Below are positions 27,067-35,930 of a stretch of 40,784 nt of DNA, one piece after another (positions within the stretch are counted from its first letter, which is position 1; every line of letters starts with the position of its first letter). The notes beneath the pieces were generated by a model that saw only the letters and a program-made list of their open reading frames with translations, was not told the origin of the DNA and searched no databases. The position numbers were made by a program, and so were the translations under genes. Source of the stretch: Sphingobium sp. (GTDB lineage: Bacteria; Pseudomonadota; Alphaproteobacteria; Sphingomonadales; Sphingomonadaceae); the NCBI GenBank assembly GCA_013911745.1, contig JACESO010000018.1, forward strand, positions 1-40,784, written 5' to 3'.

Positions 27067-28584
27067 TCACGACTGCTGCTGCGCCATTGGAGCCGGCCGT
27101 GCCTTCCGGTACTGCTGGGTTCGAGCAATGAAATCTTCAACCGAAGGAAAGCCTTGGACCTGGCGGACGATGGTTTCTATGCGCCGGTGCACTTCTGCGA
27201 TCTGCTCCTGCTCCTGAATGGAGTCTAGCCGAGGATCGAAGCTTTGCGGTATCAGCCCGTGGCCGATGAACAAGCTAGCCCAACTGCTGGTCTGGAACGT
27301 CTCAAAATCGTGCAGGGGGACATGCCCCCGCGCAGCGAAGATATCGAGCTTGCGCTGCAGCGTATCCGGCACCGCCATGTTGCGGCAGAGATCCCATAAT
27401 GGCTCCCCGATCCGCTGATTCAGCTTGTAGTGCGCGGTCTGGAAATCACGCAGATTGGACGCAACATAACGGATGATGCCGTCATAAGCCTCCGCCTCGG
27501 GAAACTGGTCCGCATCGACCGGAAACAACGTCATAAGCTGCGAAATGCAATTATGGGCGATATGCAACTGGACGGCATCAAGAGGCTCCAGCGCGAAAGC
27601 AGATTCGCCTATTGCCACACAGTTCCCTACCCAGCAGCGCCGACGTATTCCTTGATCGACCTGTGACACCGCCACCTCACTGTCAATAGGCGCTCGCGCG
27701 AGAGCTGGCAGGCTTTCCGCCATTTCTTCGGCCATTATGTGGCGGCTATCATATGCGGCGACGATGCCGGTACGATCCTGCATCGGGAAAAGCCCGATCC
27801 AACCCTGCCCGAATGCCGAAATCTGGCTGAAGGACGGTAATGGGTGAAGTGCTCTAGTCGATGCAACCATGATCCTGTCGCACGGCAGCCATTTACGCCA
27901 AGATTCCAGCTCGGTGCCTGGCAGGCGACCTATCAGCAGCCCTTCGGGCCCGGAAGCGTCGATAAACAGGTCGGCTTCCACCCGCTCGCCATCATCAAGA
28001 ATAACAGCCGCGATCCGCTCACCCTCCAACTCGACATCGGCAAGCATCGCCTGCTTGGCCGCCATGCCCAAACCAAGCGTGCAATGGCGCAACAATGCGG
28101 CGTAGGTACGTGCATCCATATTGTAGCCGAATGTGGCGCAAATTGATGCGCCCTCTTGCGGCACAGGAACACGGCCAGCCCGTGCCGCCATCGCAGCGAG
28201 CGAGAAGGTTTCGAATTCCGACTTCAGCCCTTCCTGGCGACCCTTTGTCCAAGAATGCGTAAACTCGAGGCGCGCTTCAGCGACTTCTCGATCATAGCCA
28301 TACAGGAAAGCCCCCCCCGCCGCCGCCCAGTCGTTGAATCGCTGTCCAGCGATCGGAACAGCCTTGCAAGTTGCCAAAACAACTCGATCATCCAACCCTA
28401 CGCGCAAATGATATCCGTCCAGCGCTGGAAGCGCCGAATAGCAGTCTGTAGCTCTCAACAGGCTCGGCAGCTCGATAACACGCACCGTGACTCCCGCCGC
28501 ACCGAATGACCGCGCAATCGCTGCAGCAGCCATCCAGGCCGGAGCATCTCGGCCGATCACGACTACCTGATTGATTGGTGTCAC
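27067..28584 (-). CDS. Degenerate tryptophan-halogenase-like flavoprotein
   Basis: A 505-residue protein related over its length to flavin-dependent tryptophan halogenases. The GTG at 28584 is chosen because GGAGGAGG lies seven bases upstream and its GTGA overlaps the stop of the preceding halogenase by four bases, a sign of translational coupling. Several defining residues are changed. The dinucleotide-binding GGGTAGW becomes GRDAPAW (about 11-17). The GVGEAT motif is absent. The catalytic lysine of GAFK is leucine in GAFLYGYDRE. WxWxIP becomes WIGLFP. The Glu of LEPLEST becomes Asp in LEPLDAV. By family knowledge the lysine is needed for halogen transfer, so this copy is probably not a halogenase. 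It may be a partner subunit or carry another activity; the fold appears intact. Confidence 0.85.
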   Translation of the reverse strand: MTPINQVVVIGRDAPAWMAAAAIARSFGAAGVTVRVIELPSLLRATDCYSALPALDGYHLRVGLDDRVVLATCKAVPIAGQRFNDWAAAGGAFLYGYDREVAEARLEFTHSWTKGRQEGLKSEFETFSLAAMAARAGRVPVPQEGASICATFGYNMDARTYAALLRHCTLGLGMAAKQAMLADVELEGERIAAVILDDGERVEADLFIDASGPEGLLIGRLPGTELESWRKWLPCDRIMVASTRALHPLPSFSQISAFGQGWIGLFPMQDRTGIVAAYDSRHIMAEEMAESLPALARAPIDSEVAVSQVDQGIRRRCWVGNCVAIGESAFALEPLDAVQLHIAHNCISQLMTLFPVDADQFPEAEAYDGIIRYVASNLRDFQTAHYKLNQRIGEPLWDLCRNMAVPDTLQRKLDIFAARGHVPLHDFETFQTSSWASLFIGHGLIPQSFDPRLDSIQEQEQIAEVHRRIETIVRQVQGFPSVEDFIARTQQYRKARPAPMAQQQS

Positions 28585-30110
28585 GGCCGAGCCTCCTCCA
28601 AAAGAACAGCGGGGGCGCGTTCCTGCGCGCAATAACGGGCGACGAAATCATCATGACCCGACATCCGCGCGACCTTCTCAAGAATGCTGGCGCGCAAGGC
28701 AGCCAGATGAGCGATCACGTCATCTGTAGGAAGGATCTCCGCTTGTCGGCTATAACCTTCAGGCACCAAGCCTTGCCCCACGAACACGCTCAGCCAGCTG
28801 GGCGGAGAAAACAGCCCATGATAACGCGGTATGATTCCACCGTGCCGGAACAGCTCGATCTTGTGCCGCAGGCTGTCCGGCACCTCCATCGCGGCGCAAT
28901 AGCGCCAGATTTCCGCATCATCGCGGGTGTTAAGCTTGTAATGCAGGATCAGGAAATCCCGGATCCTTTCATATTCCATATCGATCAGCCGGTTGAATTC
29001 ATCCCGCAGCCGCGGGTCAATCCGTTTGGCTGGCAGCAATGGCAGCAATTGGAGGATCGCGACCTGAATAAGGTAGATGCTGGTTGATTCCAGCGGCTCC
29101 AAGAACCCGCTCGCGAGGCCAACGGCAACGCAATTCTTATCCCAACTAACGACGCGCCGGCCCGCCTGGAACTTGAGCATCCGCGGCTCCGCCAGAGGCT
29201 TTGCGTCCACACTTCGCAGCAGCGATGCCGCTGCATCGTCGTCCTTGATGAAGGACGATGAACAGACATAGCCATTGCCGGTCCGGTGCTGCAACGGGAT
29301 GCGCCAGCGCCAGCCCGCCTCCATAGCCGTCGAACGCGTGAACGGGGTGAACTCGCCGCGTTCGCTTGGAACGGCGAAGGCGCGATCGCACGGCAGCCAC
29401 TTGGACCAGTCTTCCCACCCCACGCCAAGCGTCTTGTCGAGCAGGATCGACCGAAAGCCCGAACAGTCGATAAACAAATCGCCGGTGATTGATTGACCGG
29501 ATTCCAATGTCAGCGAACGCACATCGCCACTTTGCGGATCCCGAACGACGTCCCGAACCTTGCCCTCGGTGCGAATTGCGCCACGCTCTTCGGCAATTCC
29601 GCGCAAAAATACAGAATAGAGACTGGCATCGAAATGATAGGCGTAGGAAAAAGTTGATTCGATCGCCGCCTGATCCTTGCTTGGAAAGTCGAACCGCCGC
29701 ATCCGCGCGGCCTGCACCGCGAACGAATAGTCCTGAATGTCGGACTCCCAACCGGCACGCAGCGTTTTCACCCACCGATGGTGGAAGATGTGCGCCATGT
29801 CCGCCGGTCCGTGCACACCGAAGGGGTGGATATAGCGCGCCCCCTTCTTGCCCCAATCGACAAACTCGATGCCAAGCTTGAATGCGCCTTTGGTTGCGCG
29901 CATCATTTCCGCTTCGTCGATGCCAAGCGCATCGTTGAAATTCTTCATCTGCGGCAGCGTCGCCTCACCGACGCCGACAATGCCGATCTCGTCCGATTCA
30001 ACCAGCCGTACCCGACAGCGGGATGAGGGCATGAACGTAACGAGCGCCGTCGCCGCCATCCAGCCAGCCGTTCCACCGCCCAGAATCACGATGTCGAGGG
30101 GATTGCTCAT
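28581..30110 (-). CDS. Flavin-dependent tryptophan-halogenase family protein
   Basis: A 509-residue flavoprotein. The FAD-binding GGGTAGW (11-17), GVGEAT (46-51), the lysine of GAFKLGIEF (Lys78, matching Lys79 of PrnA/RebH), W267-x-W269-x-I-P and the LEPLESTS segment are all present, so halogenation of an indole-type compound is chemically plausible. It needs reduced flavin from a separate reductase, which is not in the window. Genes of this type are often found next to TonB-dependent receptors in Caulobacter, Xanthomonas and sphingomonads; BrvH from such a setting brominates indole in vitro, but the natural role is unsettled. Here it follows the receptor and is coupled to the degenerate copy downstream. 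A carbohydrate-related role is speculative. Confidence 0.9.
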   Translation of the reverse strand: MSNPLDIVILGGGTAGWMAATALVTFMPSSRCRVRLVESDEIGIVGVGEATLPQMKNFNDALGIDEAEMMRATKGAFKLGIEFVDWGKKGARYIHPFGVHGPADMAHIFHHRWVKTLRAGWESDIQDYSFAVQAARMRRFDFPSKDQAAIESTFSYAYHFDASLYSVFLRGIAEERGAIRTEGKVRDVVRDPQSGDVRSLTLESGQSITGDLFIDCSGFRSILLDKTLGVGWEDWSKWLPCDRAFAVPSERGEFTPFTRSTAMEAGWRWRIPLQHRTGNGYVCSSSFIKDDDAAASLLRSVDAKPLAEPRMLKFQAGRRVVSWDKNCVAVGLASGFLEPLESTSIYLIQVAILQLLPLLPAKRIDPRLRDEFNRLIDMEYERIRDFLILHYKLNTRDDAEIWRYCAAMEVPDSLRHKIELFRHGGIIPRYHGLFSPPSWLSVFVGQGLVPEGYSRQAEILPTDDVIAHLAALRASILEKVARMSGHDDFVARYCAQERAPAVLLEEARP

Positions 30111-30169
30111 CCTTAACCGTCCGTTCGCACGAGGCCGCGACGACGCACCTCTTTACAAACCCATAATAG

Positions 30170-30207
30170 AAAAAAGGGGGACGTCGCCCGAAGGAACGCC
30201 CCCCTTT
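30170..30207 (-). terminator. Intrinsic terminator or attenuator after TonB receptor
   Basis: On the minus strand AAAGGGGGGCGT pairs with ACGTCCCCCTTT (12 pairs, one G-T) around an 11-base loop and is followed by a T-run (30170-30175). It stands between the receptor stop and the halogenase start, so it probably lowers read-through from the receptor message into the halogenase pair. Confidence 0.75.
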
Positions 30208-30223
30208 CCCCGCTTGGTATATC

Positions 30224-33200
30224 TTAACCGCCCATTTTCCAACGCAGGCCGAAAGTAAAACGGCGATCCTGCCGGAACCATGAGTTGGGCATCAAAATAC
30301 GCCGCCCCTCAGGACTGGACTCGTCAGACAGCTGCTGAAGGGTTACACTCTTGGTGTTGAGTAGGTTGCTACCTTCAAGGCTCATCTCGATATTCTTGTT
30401 GACGACAAGTCGGATCGACCCGTCGAGATAGCCCGCGGCCTTTTGCCAAACGGGAAGGCCGACACAGCAGTCCGAAGCCGTAACCAGATACTGATTACGC
30501 CAGTTATATGCGAGCCTGGCTCCGAACGGTCCCTTTTCAAAAAGGCCTACTACGTTGAAGGAATGCTTGGAAAGCCCTTCGAGCGACCCAGGATTAATCG
30601 AGGGAGGCGGATTAACACCCGGGAATATGGGCGACAGGTTGGAGTTTGGTACGCCCTTATTCTTAATATACGTATAGTTTGCCTGTATACCAAGACCGTT
30701 GAACGGGGCAGGAAGGAAGTCAAAGAAGCGGTTATATGCCACTTCAAAGCCCTGGATCTTGGCTCCCTTGCCGTTAGCCGGACCGCTTACCTGGACTGTT
30801 CGTGTCACACCATTATTCGTGACTACAGTATTGAATCTACCATACTGGATATAATTTTGGAACTGCTTATGGAACAGGGCGAAGCTGAAAAGCCCTGCAT
30901 TTGCGAAGTAATGCTCCAATGACATATCAAACTGCCACGCGGTCATCGGCTTCAACTTAGGGTTGAAAGCACTAGCGAGATACTCCGGCGACGCCCCGAT
31001 GATCTCACCCTGAGCGTTTTTGATCCACCTTTCGTCATCAGGAGAACTTGTCGGCAAAACCTGACTGATGCTCATATAGCTTCTGAGCAGCCCCATGTCC
31101 GGGCGTGACATCGCCTTGGATGCCGCGAAACGAAGCAACCACTTCGGCGAGAGATCGAAACGCAGGTTGAAGCTCGGCAAGAAATGGTTCTGCGTCGATG
31201 TGACGCTGATGGGCCTACCTGTGCCGTCACCCTTTGCAAATGCGACGTCGTCAGGACCAAGATAACAGATCGGACTGAATGGTACCGTGGGCGGCTGCCC
31301 CGGCAGCGGCTCTTGTGCGGTCGCATTGCCAGTCAAACCACCCGGCACAAGCGGGGTGGACGGACAGGCGGTAGCCGGATCGGCCGTTATCCTGGGATAT
31401 TGTTCAAAACCAAAGCTCTTTATCCGCGTGTTGACATAACGCAGACCAACATTACCGCTGATCTTGACGCCGCCGATGGAAAATTCGCCTTTGTCGCCAA
31501 ACTTCATCATAACGTACGCGGCCTTGGTCGTTTCCGACACACTGGCAAGTTCGTCTGGAGCGAAGCAGCTGTTGGGAAGTTCGATTGGCTTGCCTGTACC
31601 AGGCTGGCCATTACGTTCGCAAATCGGAATATATTGACCGATGCCGCCGTTGCCCGTTGCCGGATCAGGATTCGAGAGCCGCTCGCGGCTGAGTTCGCCA
31701 AGCCGCTTTTGAAGGAAACTGAAAGGAACGAGTGGGAAGGAACCTAACGAGCCTCCAAAATACGGGTTCCCGAATTCCTGCACCTTATAAAGCCCGTCTG
31801 GATAGCCGTTGAACGTGGTCGTCACGCCGTTGTTCGTGCAGGCACCTGGCTGCGAGTCCAAGTTAAAATAGAGATATTGGCAACCGCTTGTCCAAGTGTT
31901 GGAAACGTTGCTCCAATTATACGCGCTACTTTGCACCAACTGGTCTCGATCAGCATAACGGACGCCGAACTTCACAGTATCCAACCAGTCGAACGGAGTG
32001 TCCCATTCAGCATCTCCGCGGAAAGCCCACTCTTCGCCTTTGCTGTCCTGAAGATTGTCGGCAACCACGTTGAGAAAATAATTGTTCGGATTGGAGAGGC
32101 CGCCGGGCGACTGAGCTACGCCATTCGGCGCACTGAAGCCAACAATCCGGGGACGAGTTCCAAGCCCGGACAGCTCAACATCCGCCCAGGACGAAAAGGC
32201 TACGGACGAGTCATACAAGTCGATCTTAGAGTCGACATACTGAGCATCAAAGTTGAACCGCAGATTGTCGGTCGCCTCATATTTGAGATTGAGGGCCGCC
32301 TCCTGTGTCATATTCTTTGTTTTGGAGTATCGGCTGTTCGTACCGACTTGAACGCCATGCTGGTCAAGTGCGCGGCAAACGTTAGGATCAGCCCCCGACT
32401 CCCATCCGTAGCAGGTCCGGACCATCGCCTCACCCGCGGCGTTCCGTGCCATGTTCGCATCCCCGGGAGGGCTTCCAAACCAGCCGCCGTTCGTGTTGAA
32501 CGTGCCATGATCGATGAAACCGTTATCACCAAATGTGAAATCGTCAGTGCCGAATGCAGGAACGGGGATGCTCGTCATGCCCGGAGTAAAACGGAAATTC
32601 GGATCTGAACTCGGAATCCCATACAGGTTCACCCCGACCCCATGCTCTCGCATCTGGTTGTTGTAGTTCGACCGGATATACTGGACGGTTGCCAACAACC
32701 GCTGATCGTTGCTCCTCCACTGTGCGGCGGTAGCAATACCGGTGCGTTTGCGGTCATACTCCGCGTTGAGCATGTTCAGGCTGGTGGGAATAATGACCGC
32801 GCCCGGGCCAAACGGCCCGTTGACGTCTTGACTGCCGGCAATCATGCCGCCGGTAAAAATACCCGCCCGATAGGACTGAAGCCCCAGGGATGCAGTCTTG
32901 ACGTGAGAATAGGCGATGTGACCCATCAGCCCGATTTCGCCGATTCCAGTATTCCAGCGATTGCTGTAATAGGCGTTGACGTCAGGCGTCCATTGCTTCG
33001 CGGCGTCGCCATAATTGGCCTTGGCCCCGACCTGAAAAAGTTCACCCTTGGCATCAAACGGTACGCGGGTGCGAAGATTGACCGAGCCAGCGATACCGCC
33101 TTCTATCAAATCAGCGGTTTGGTTTTTATATACATCGACCCCGCCCAGAAGTTCGGCCGGAACATCACCCCAAGATAGTCCGCGACTGCTGTTGGCGGAG

Positions 33201-33616
33201 AAGGTGTCGCGGCCGTTGAACTCGTTGCGGACTTGCGGAAGGCCCCGAACGATAACGCCGGAAGGTTCGGCCGTGAAGTGCGCCGTGTCGGTGTTGAGAG
33301 CAAAACGATTGACGGTGATCCCTGGAACGCGCTGAAGCGCCTCGGCAACCGACTTGTCCGGGAAGGCGCCGATATCCGTCGCGGTTATAGAATCCATAAC
33401 TGTGTCGGCATTTCTCTTGCGCACGGCCGCGGTCTGCAGCGCTCCACGCACACCGGTCACGATGATAGCCGCATCCGAAGGCGGGTCGGCCTCCTTGGCA
33501 GCGCTGTCATCCGCGTCCTGCGCGAAGGCCGACGTACTTGCCGCGCAAATGGCCAGCGCGAGCGACGACGCACCGGCAAACAATAACCCATCTGAACGAA
33601 TGGAAATTTTTCCCAT
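30224..33616 (-). CDS. TonB-dependent outer membrane receptor, Caulobacter/Xanthomonas type
   Basis: A 1130-residue outer membrane receptor for TonB-driven uptake, presumably of oligosaccharides. Two adjacent ATGs exist; 33616 is preferred as GGAGG lies six bases upstream (33619 would leave three). A Sec signal peptide ends near STSAFAQ. A possible TonB box (AAIIVTGVRG) precedes the plug domain (about 60-185: TDIGAFPDKSVAEALQRVPGITV, VIVRGLPQVRNEFNGR, VDVYKNQTADLIEGGIAGSVNLRT). The rest is the beta-barrel, ending with an alternating strand RRFTFGLRWKM typical of outer membrane proteins. There is no SusD partner, as expected for this class. It is first of a unit with the halogenase pair and has TGTCTAAC sites upstream. 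Substrate is inferred from its neighbours. Confidence 0.93.
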   Translation of the reverse strand: MGKISIRSDGLLFAGASSLALAICAASTSAFAQDADDSAAKEADPPSDAAIIVTGVRGALQTAAVRKRNADTVMDSITATDIGAFPDKSVAEALQRVPGITVNRFALNTDTAHFTAEPSGVIVRGLPQVRNEFNGRDTFSANSSRGLSWGDVPAELLGGVDVYKNQTADLIEGGIAGSVNLRTRVPFDAKGELFQVGAKANYGDAAKQWTPDVNAYYSNRWNTGIGEIGLMGHIAYSHVKTASLGLQSYRAGIFTGGMIAGSQDVNGPFGPGAVIIPTSLNMLNAEYDRKRTGIATAAQWRSNDQRLLATVQYIRSNYNNQMREHGVGVNLYGIPSSDPNFRFTPGMTSIPVPAFGTDDFTFGDNGFIDHGTFNTNGGWFGSPPGDANMARNAAGEAMVRTCYGWESGADPNVCRALDQHGVQVGTNSRYSKTKNMTQEAALNLKYEATDNLRFNFDAQYVDSKIDLYDSSVAFSSWADVELSGLGTRPRIVGFSAPNGVAQSPGGLSNPNNYFLNVVADNLQDSKGEEWAFRGDAEWDTPFDWLDTVKFGVRYADRDQLVQSSAYNWSNVSNTWTSGCQYLYFNLDSQPGACTNNGVTTTFNGYPDGLYKVQEFGNPYFGGSLGSFPLVPFSFLQKRLGELSRERLSNPDPATGNGGIGQYIPICERNGQPGTGKPIELPNSCFAPDELASVSETTKAAYVMMKFGDKGEFSIGGVKISGNVGLRYVNTRIKSFGFEQYPRITADPATACPSTPLVPGGLTGNATAQEPLPGQPPTVPFSPICYLGPDDVAFAKGDGTGRPISVTSTQNHFLPSFNLRFDLSPKWLLRFAASKAMSRPDMGLLRSYMSISQVLPTSSPDDERWIKNAQGEIIGASPEYLASAFNPKLKPMTAWQFDMSLEHYFANAGLFSFALFHKQFQNYIQYGRFNTVVTNNGVTRTVQVSGPANGKGAKIQGFEVAYNRFFDFLPAPFNGLGIQANYTYIKNKGVPNSNLSPIFPGVNPPPSINPGSLEGLSKHSFNVVGLFEKGPFGARLAYNWRNQYLVTASDCCVGLPVWQKAAGYLDGSIRLVVNKNIEMSLEGSNLLNTKSVTLQQLSDESSPEGRRILMPNSWFRQDRRFTFGLRWKMGG

Positions 33617-33664
33617 CATGCCCCTCCCCAGTCCGGCTCCAATCCTGAGCCGCCTCCTATTGAT

Positions 33665-33675
33665 CCGTTAGACAA
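33665..33675 (-). promoter_or_regulatory. Candidate FadR-type operator before TonB receptor
   Basis: The minus strand reads TTGTCTAACGG, sharing TTGTCTNAC with the other sites but with G in place of the final A. It ends about 49 bases from the receptor start. Confidence 0.45.
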
Positions 33676-33788
33676 CCGCACACCGAACTAAGCCGATTTC
33701 GCGCCGCATAACCCTCGAGTCCTATTGTACGAGTAATGCATCTATAGAGTCATTTAGCCGTCCCGCGCAAGGCTTGAATGCAAAATAC

Positions 33789-33799
33789 ATGTTAGACAT
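33789..33799. promoter_or_regulatory. Second TGTCTAAC palindrome upstream of TonB receptor
   Basis: ATGTTAGACAT is a palindrome around its centre (ATGTCTAACAT on the other strand) and carries the nGTnnnACn core of FadR-subfamily operators. It lies about 173 bases from the receptor start and 114 bases from the proximal site. A second, weaker regulator contact is possible. Confidence 0.35.
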
Positions 33800-34241
33800 A
33801 TCCGTTAGCCGGAGGAACCTGTTCGACCCAAGCGAACTGCCAGAGCGACGTTCCCCTGAAGACGAGACCGGCCTATTCGGTGGTCGCGGCATGTCGAACG
33901 CCGGATTATCCGATGCCACGACATGAAGAGCATCCATAAGGCTACCCTTTCGGGCTGCATCAGTTACTCTTTCAATTGATCCCGTAGTGCCGCGGCTCGC
34001 TTGCACGACATAGTCGAGCCCTGCGACATCGTCTTGTCATATCCGCCGCATCGAAGACCCGCCGCCCGTTACGGCTGCCAAATCGCTGTTCGACCCATCG
34101 GTATCGGACGCGTGCGGGGATTGCCGACTTTTCGCCGATATGATCCTGCCGACTTTGGCGCGTATGGATGAAGGCCATACCCGCGCGATCCGCCATCGAA
34201 CGGAGCGCTCCTACCCATTCCGAATGATCCGGTTCTTCCCC

Positions 34242-35783
34242 TCATGCGAAATCGATCTGAAAGGCGCTGGCCAGGCGGCTTGGCAAACGGTCCGGCAGTG
34301 CAACCGTCAGTGCAGACCCATCCTGCCGAAAGTCTAGCGCTGCGGGATTGCCCAATAAGGTGACCTGCCTGATGCGGCGCTGGTCGTACGGGTTGCCCGC
34401 CGCCAGCGATGCGATCGCTATGCGACCGCGCGGTTCCCCTAGAGTGATCGCATAAAGCGAGTTGCCGCGCGTCGTGAAGCGCATGTCCTGCGCCGTGTAA
34501 GCCACATCTTCTTGGAACATTCCGTCCCGCGTTTCGGTTGGGCCTTCCCCATGGATTTTCCAAGGCCGCGTGCCATGGATCGCGGCCGCGTTGACCTTCA
34601 TCCATGCGGCCAAGTCGATCAGCAGGCGATCGGACTCGGGCGGCAGGCTGCCGTCGGGATAGAGGGTGACGTTCAGCAGCAAATTGCCGTTCTTGCTGAC
34701 GATATCGGCCAGCAGGCCGATCACCGTGCCGGCCGACTTGTATGGGCGGCTATCGCTGAAGAACCAGTCCGCGTTGGATGTGTCGGTCTGCCAAGGGCGA
34801 TCCTGAATGCCCTTGAGCACGCCCCGTTCGACGTCCTGAACCACCGCGCCTCTGTGGAACTCGCCGGAGCCCGTCTGTTTGCAGTTGTAAACCGCCTCAA
34901 GCTTGCCGGTCCGGGCAATATTGCTGTTGTAGAAGTGGGCCAGCAGACTGCGCCCCGTCTCACCGAATGGCAAACCGCCATCGCTGTACAGCAGGTCCGG
35001 ATGATAAGTGTCGAGCAGGTCACTGATGCGGTCGAACCAGAGGCGATGAAAGGCGGTATTCTTCGTATACCAGGACTGAGGCGTGTTGATGAACGGTTCG
35101 GCCGGATTGTCGTGGTAGAGATCGGCAAAACGGGCGTCACTGCCATCATAGGAACGGCCCAGCATCGGCCAGAACTGGTCGTATAGATGAGAAGGGTGCC
35201 ACCAGGTATAGCTTGCCCCGAGATGCTCGGACACGCCGAAGCGCATCCCCTGACGCTTTGCCGCAGCCTTCCATGCGCCCACAATATCGCGCTTGGGGCC
35301 CATCTCAGCTGCGTTCCAGCGATGATGGCGCGAGCGCCAGAGGTCGAAATTGTCATGATGGACGCCCATCGAAACGAAATATTTGGCGCCCGCGGCCTTA
35401 TACTTCGCCATCAACGCTTCGGGATCGAAGCGCTCCGCCGTCCAAAGCGGAATAATGTCCTTATAGCCCTTCTCCGAGGGATGACCGTAGGTCTTCAAAT
35501 GATGGTCGTAGTGCGGGTGGCCCGGCACGTACATGAAGCGCGCATACCAGTCGCCCTGCCGCGGGACCGCCTGAGGGCCCCAGTGCGCCCAGATGCCAAA
35601 CTTGGCGTCAGCGAACCAGGAAGGAACCTCATAGCGGTTCAGGCTCTCTACCGACGAGTCGAAATGACCGGAGGCAATTTTCGCAGACACTTGCCGTGCG
35701 CCGACGCTCACGGATGCCTCCGCCAAGCCAAAGGCGGCTGCCAATGGCACCCCAAGAACCTCACGTTTGGTAAAGCCTGCCAC
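34242..35783 (-). CDS. Second GH29 alpha-L-fucosidase
   Basis: A 513-residue family 29 fucosidase. I prefer the GTG at 35783 (MAGFTKREVLG...) because AAGGAG lies six bases upstream; a GTG at 35798 would place that ribosome site inside the gene. A signal peptide with a KR pair covers about residues 1-28. Landmarks are FGIWAHWGPQ, GVHHDNFDLWRSRHHRWN, GPKRDIVGAW and the probable nucleophile Asp268 in DLLYSDGGLPFG. It resembles the fucosidase at 16976-18604 in all motifs but differs around the active site (YSDGGLPFG versus YFDNTRIPFG). It is divergent from the IclR regulator and close to the fucose catabolic operon, which suggests that it responds to fucose itself. Confidence 0.92.
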   Translation of the reverse strand: MAGFTKREVLGVPLAAAFGLAEASVSVGARQVSAKIASGHFDSSVESLNRYEVPSWFADAKFGIWAHWGPQAVPRQGDWYARFMYVPGHPHYDHHLKTYGHPSEKGYKDIIPLWTAERFDPEALMAKYKAAGAKYFVSMGVHHDNFDLWRSRHHRWNAAEMGPKRDIVGAWKAAAKRQGMRFGVSEHLGASYTWWHPSHLYDQFWPMLGRSYDGSDARFADLYHDNPAEPFINTPQSWYTKNTAFHRLWFDRISDLLDTYHPDLLYSDGGLPFGETGRSLLAHFYNSNIARTGKLEAVYNCKQTGSGEFHRGAVVQDVERGVLKGIQDRPWQTDTSNADWFFSDSRPYKSAGTVIGLLADIVSKNGNLLLNVTLYPDGSLPPESDRLLIDLAAWMKVNAAAIHGTRPWKIHGEGPTETRDGMFQEDVAYTAQDMRFTTRGNSLYAITLGEPRGRIAIASLAAGNPYDQRRIRQVTLLGNPAALDFRQDGSALTVALPDRLPSRLASAFQIDFA

Positions 35784-35831
35784 CCCATTCTCCTTCACAC
35801 GCGCCTCTTAACGGGCGACCATTGCCTCTGG

Positions 35832-35847
35832 TTTGCATATTTACAAA
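35832..35847. promoter_or_regulatory. Candidate IclR operator in GH29/IclR divergent promoter
   Basis: TTTGCATATTTACAAA is an imperfect palindrome (TTTG...CAAA). It lies 49 bases from the GH29 start and 84 from the IclR start. It closely resembles TTGCATATACGCAA at 40371-40384 upstream of the fucose operon. Autoregulation plus control of the fucosidase is a reasonable inference. Confidence 0.5.
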
Positions 35848-35930
35848 CATATTTTCAAGTTGCAATTGCAGCACGGTTCGACGAAATCGACCATCGGCAC
35901 CGAGACCAAGTGCCAAGGGAATGATCAATC

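Larger units (their letters stand above)
33620..34241. other. 622-base gap upstream of TonB receptor
   Basis: The gap lies between the second GH29 and the receptor, both on the minus strand. It holds two TGTCTAAC-type sites (33665-33675 and 33789-33799) and so probably the receptor promoter. On the minus strand short open frames cover 34196-33972 and 34006-33722 in different phases; the residues near their join could be remains of a frameshifted gene, but I recognise no family. Nothing else was seen. Confidence 0.4.
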
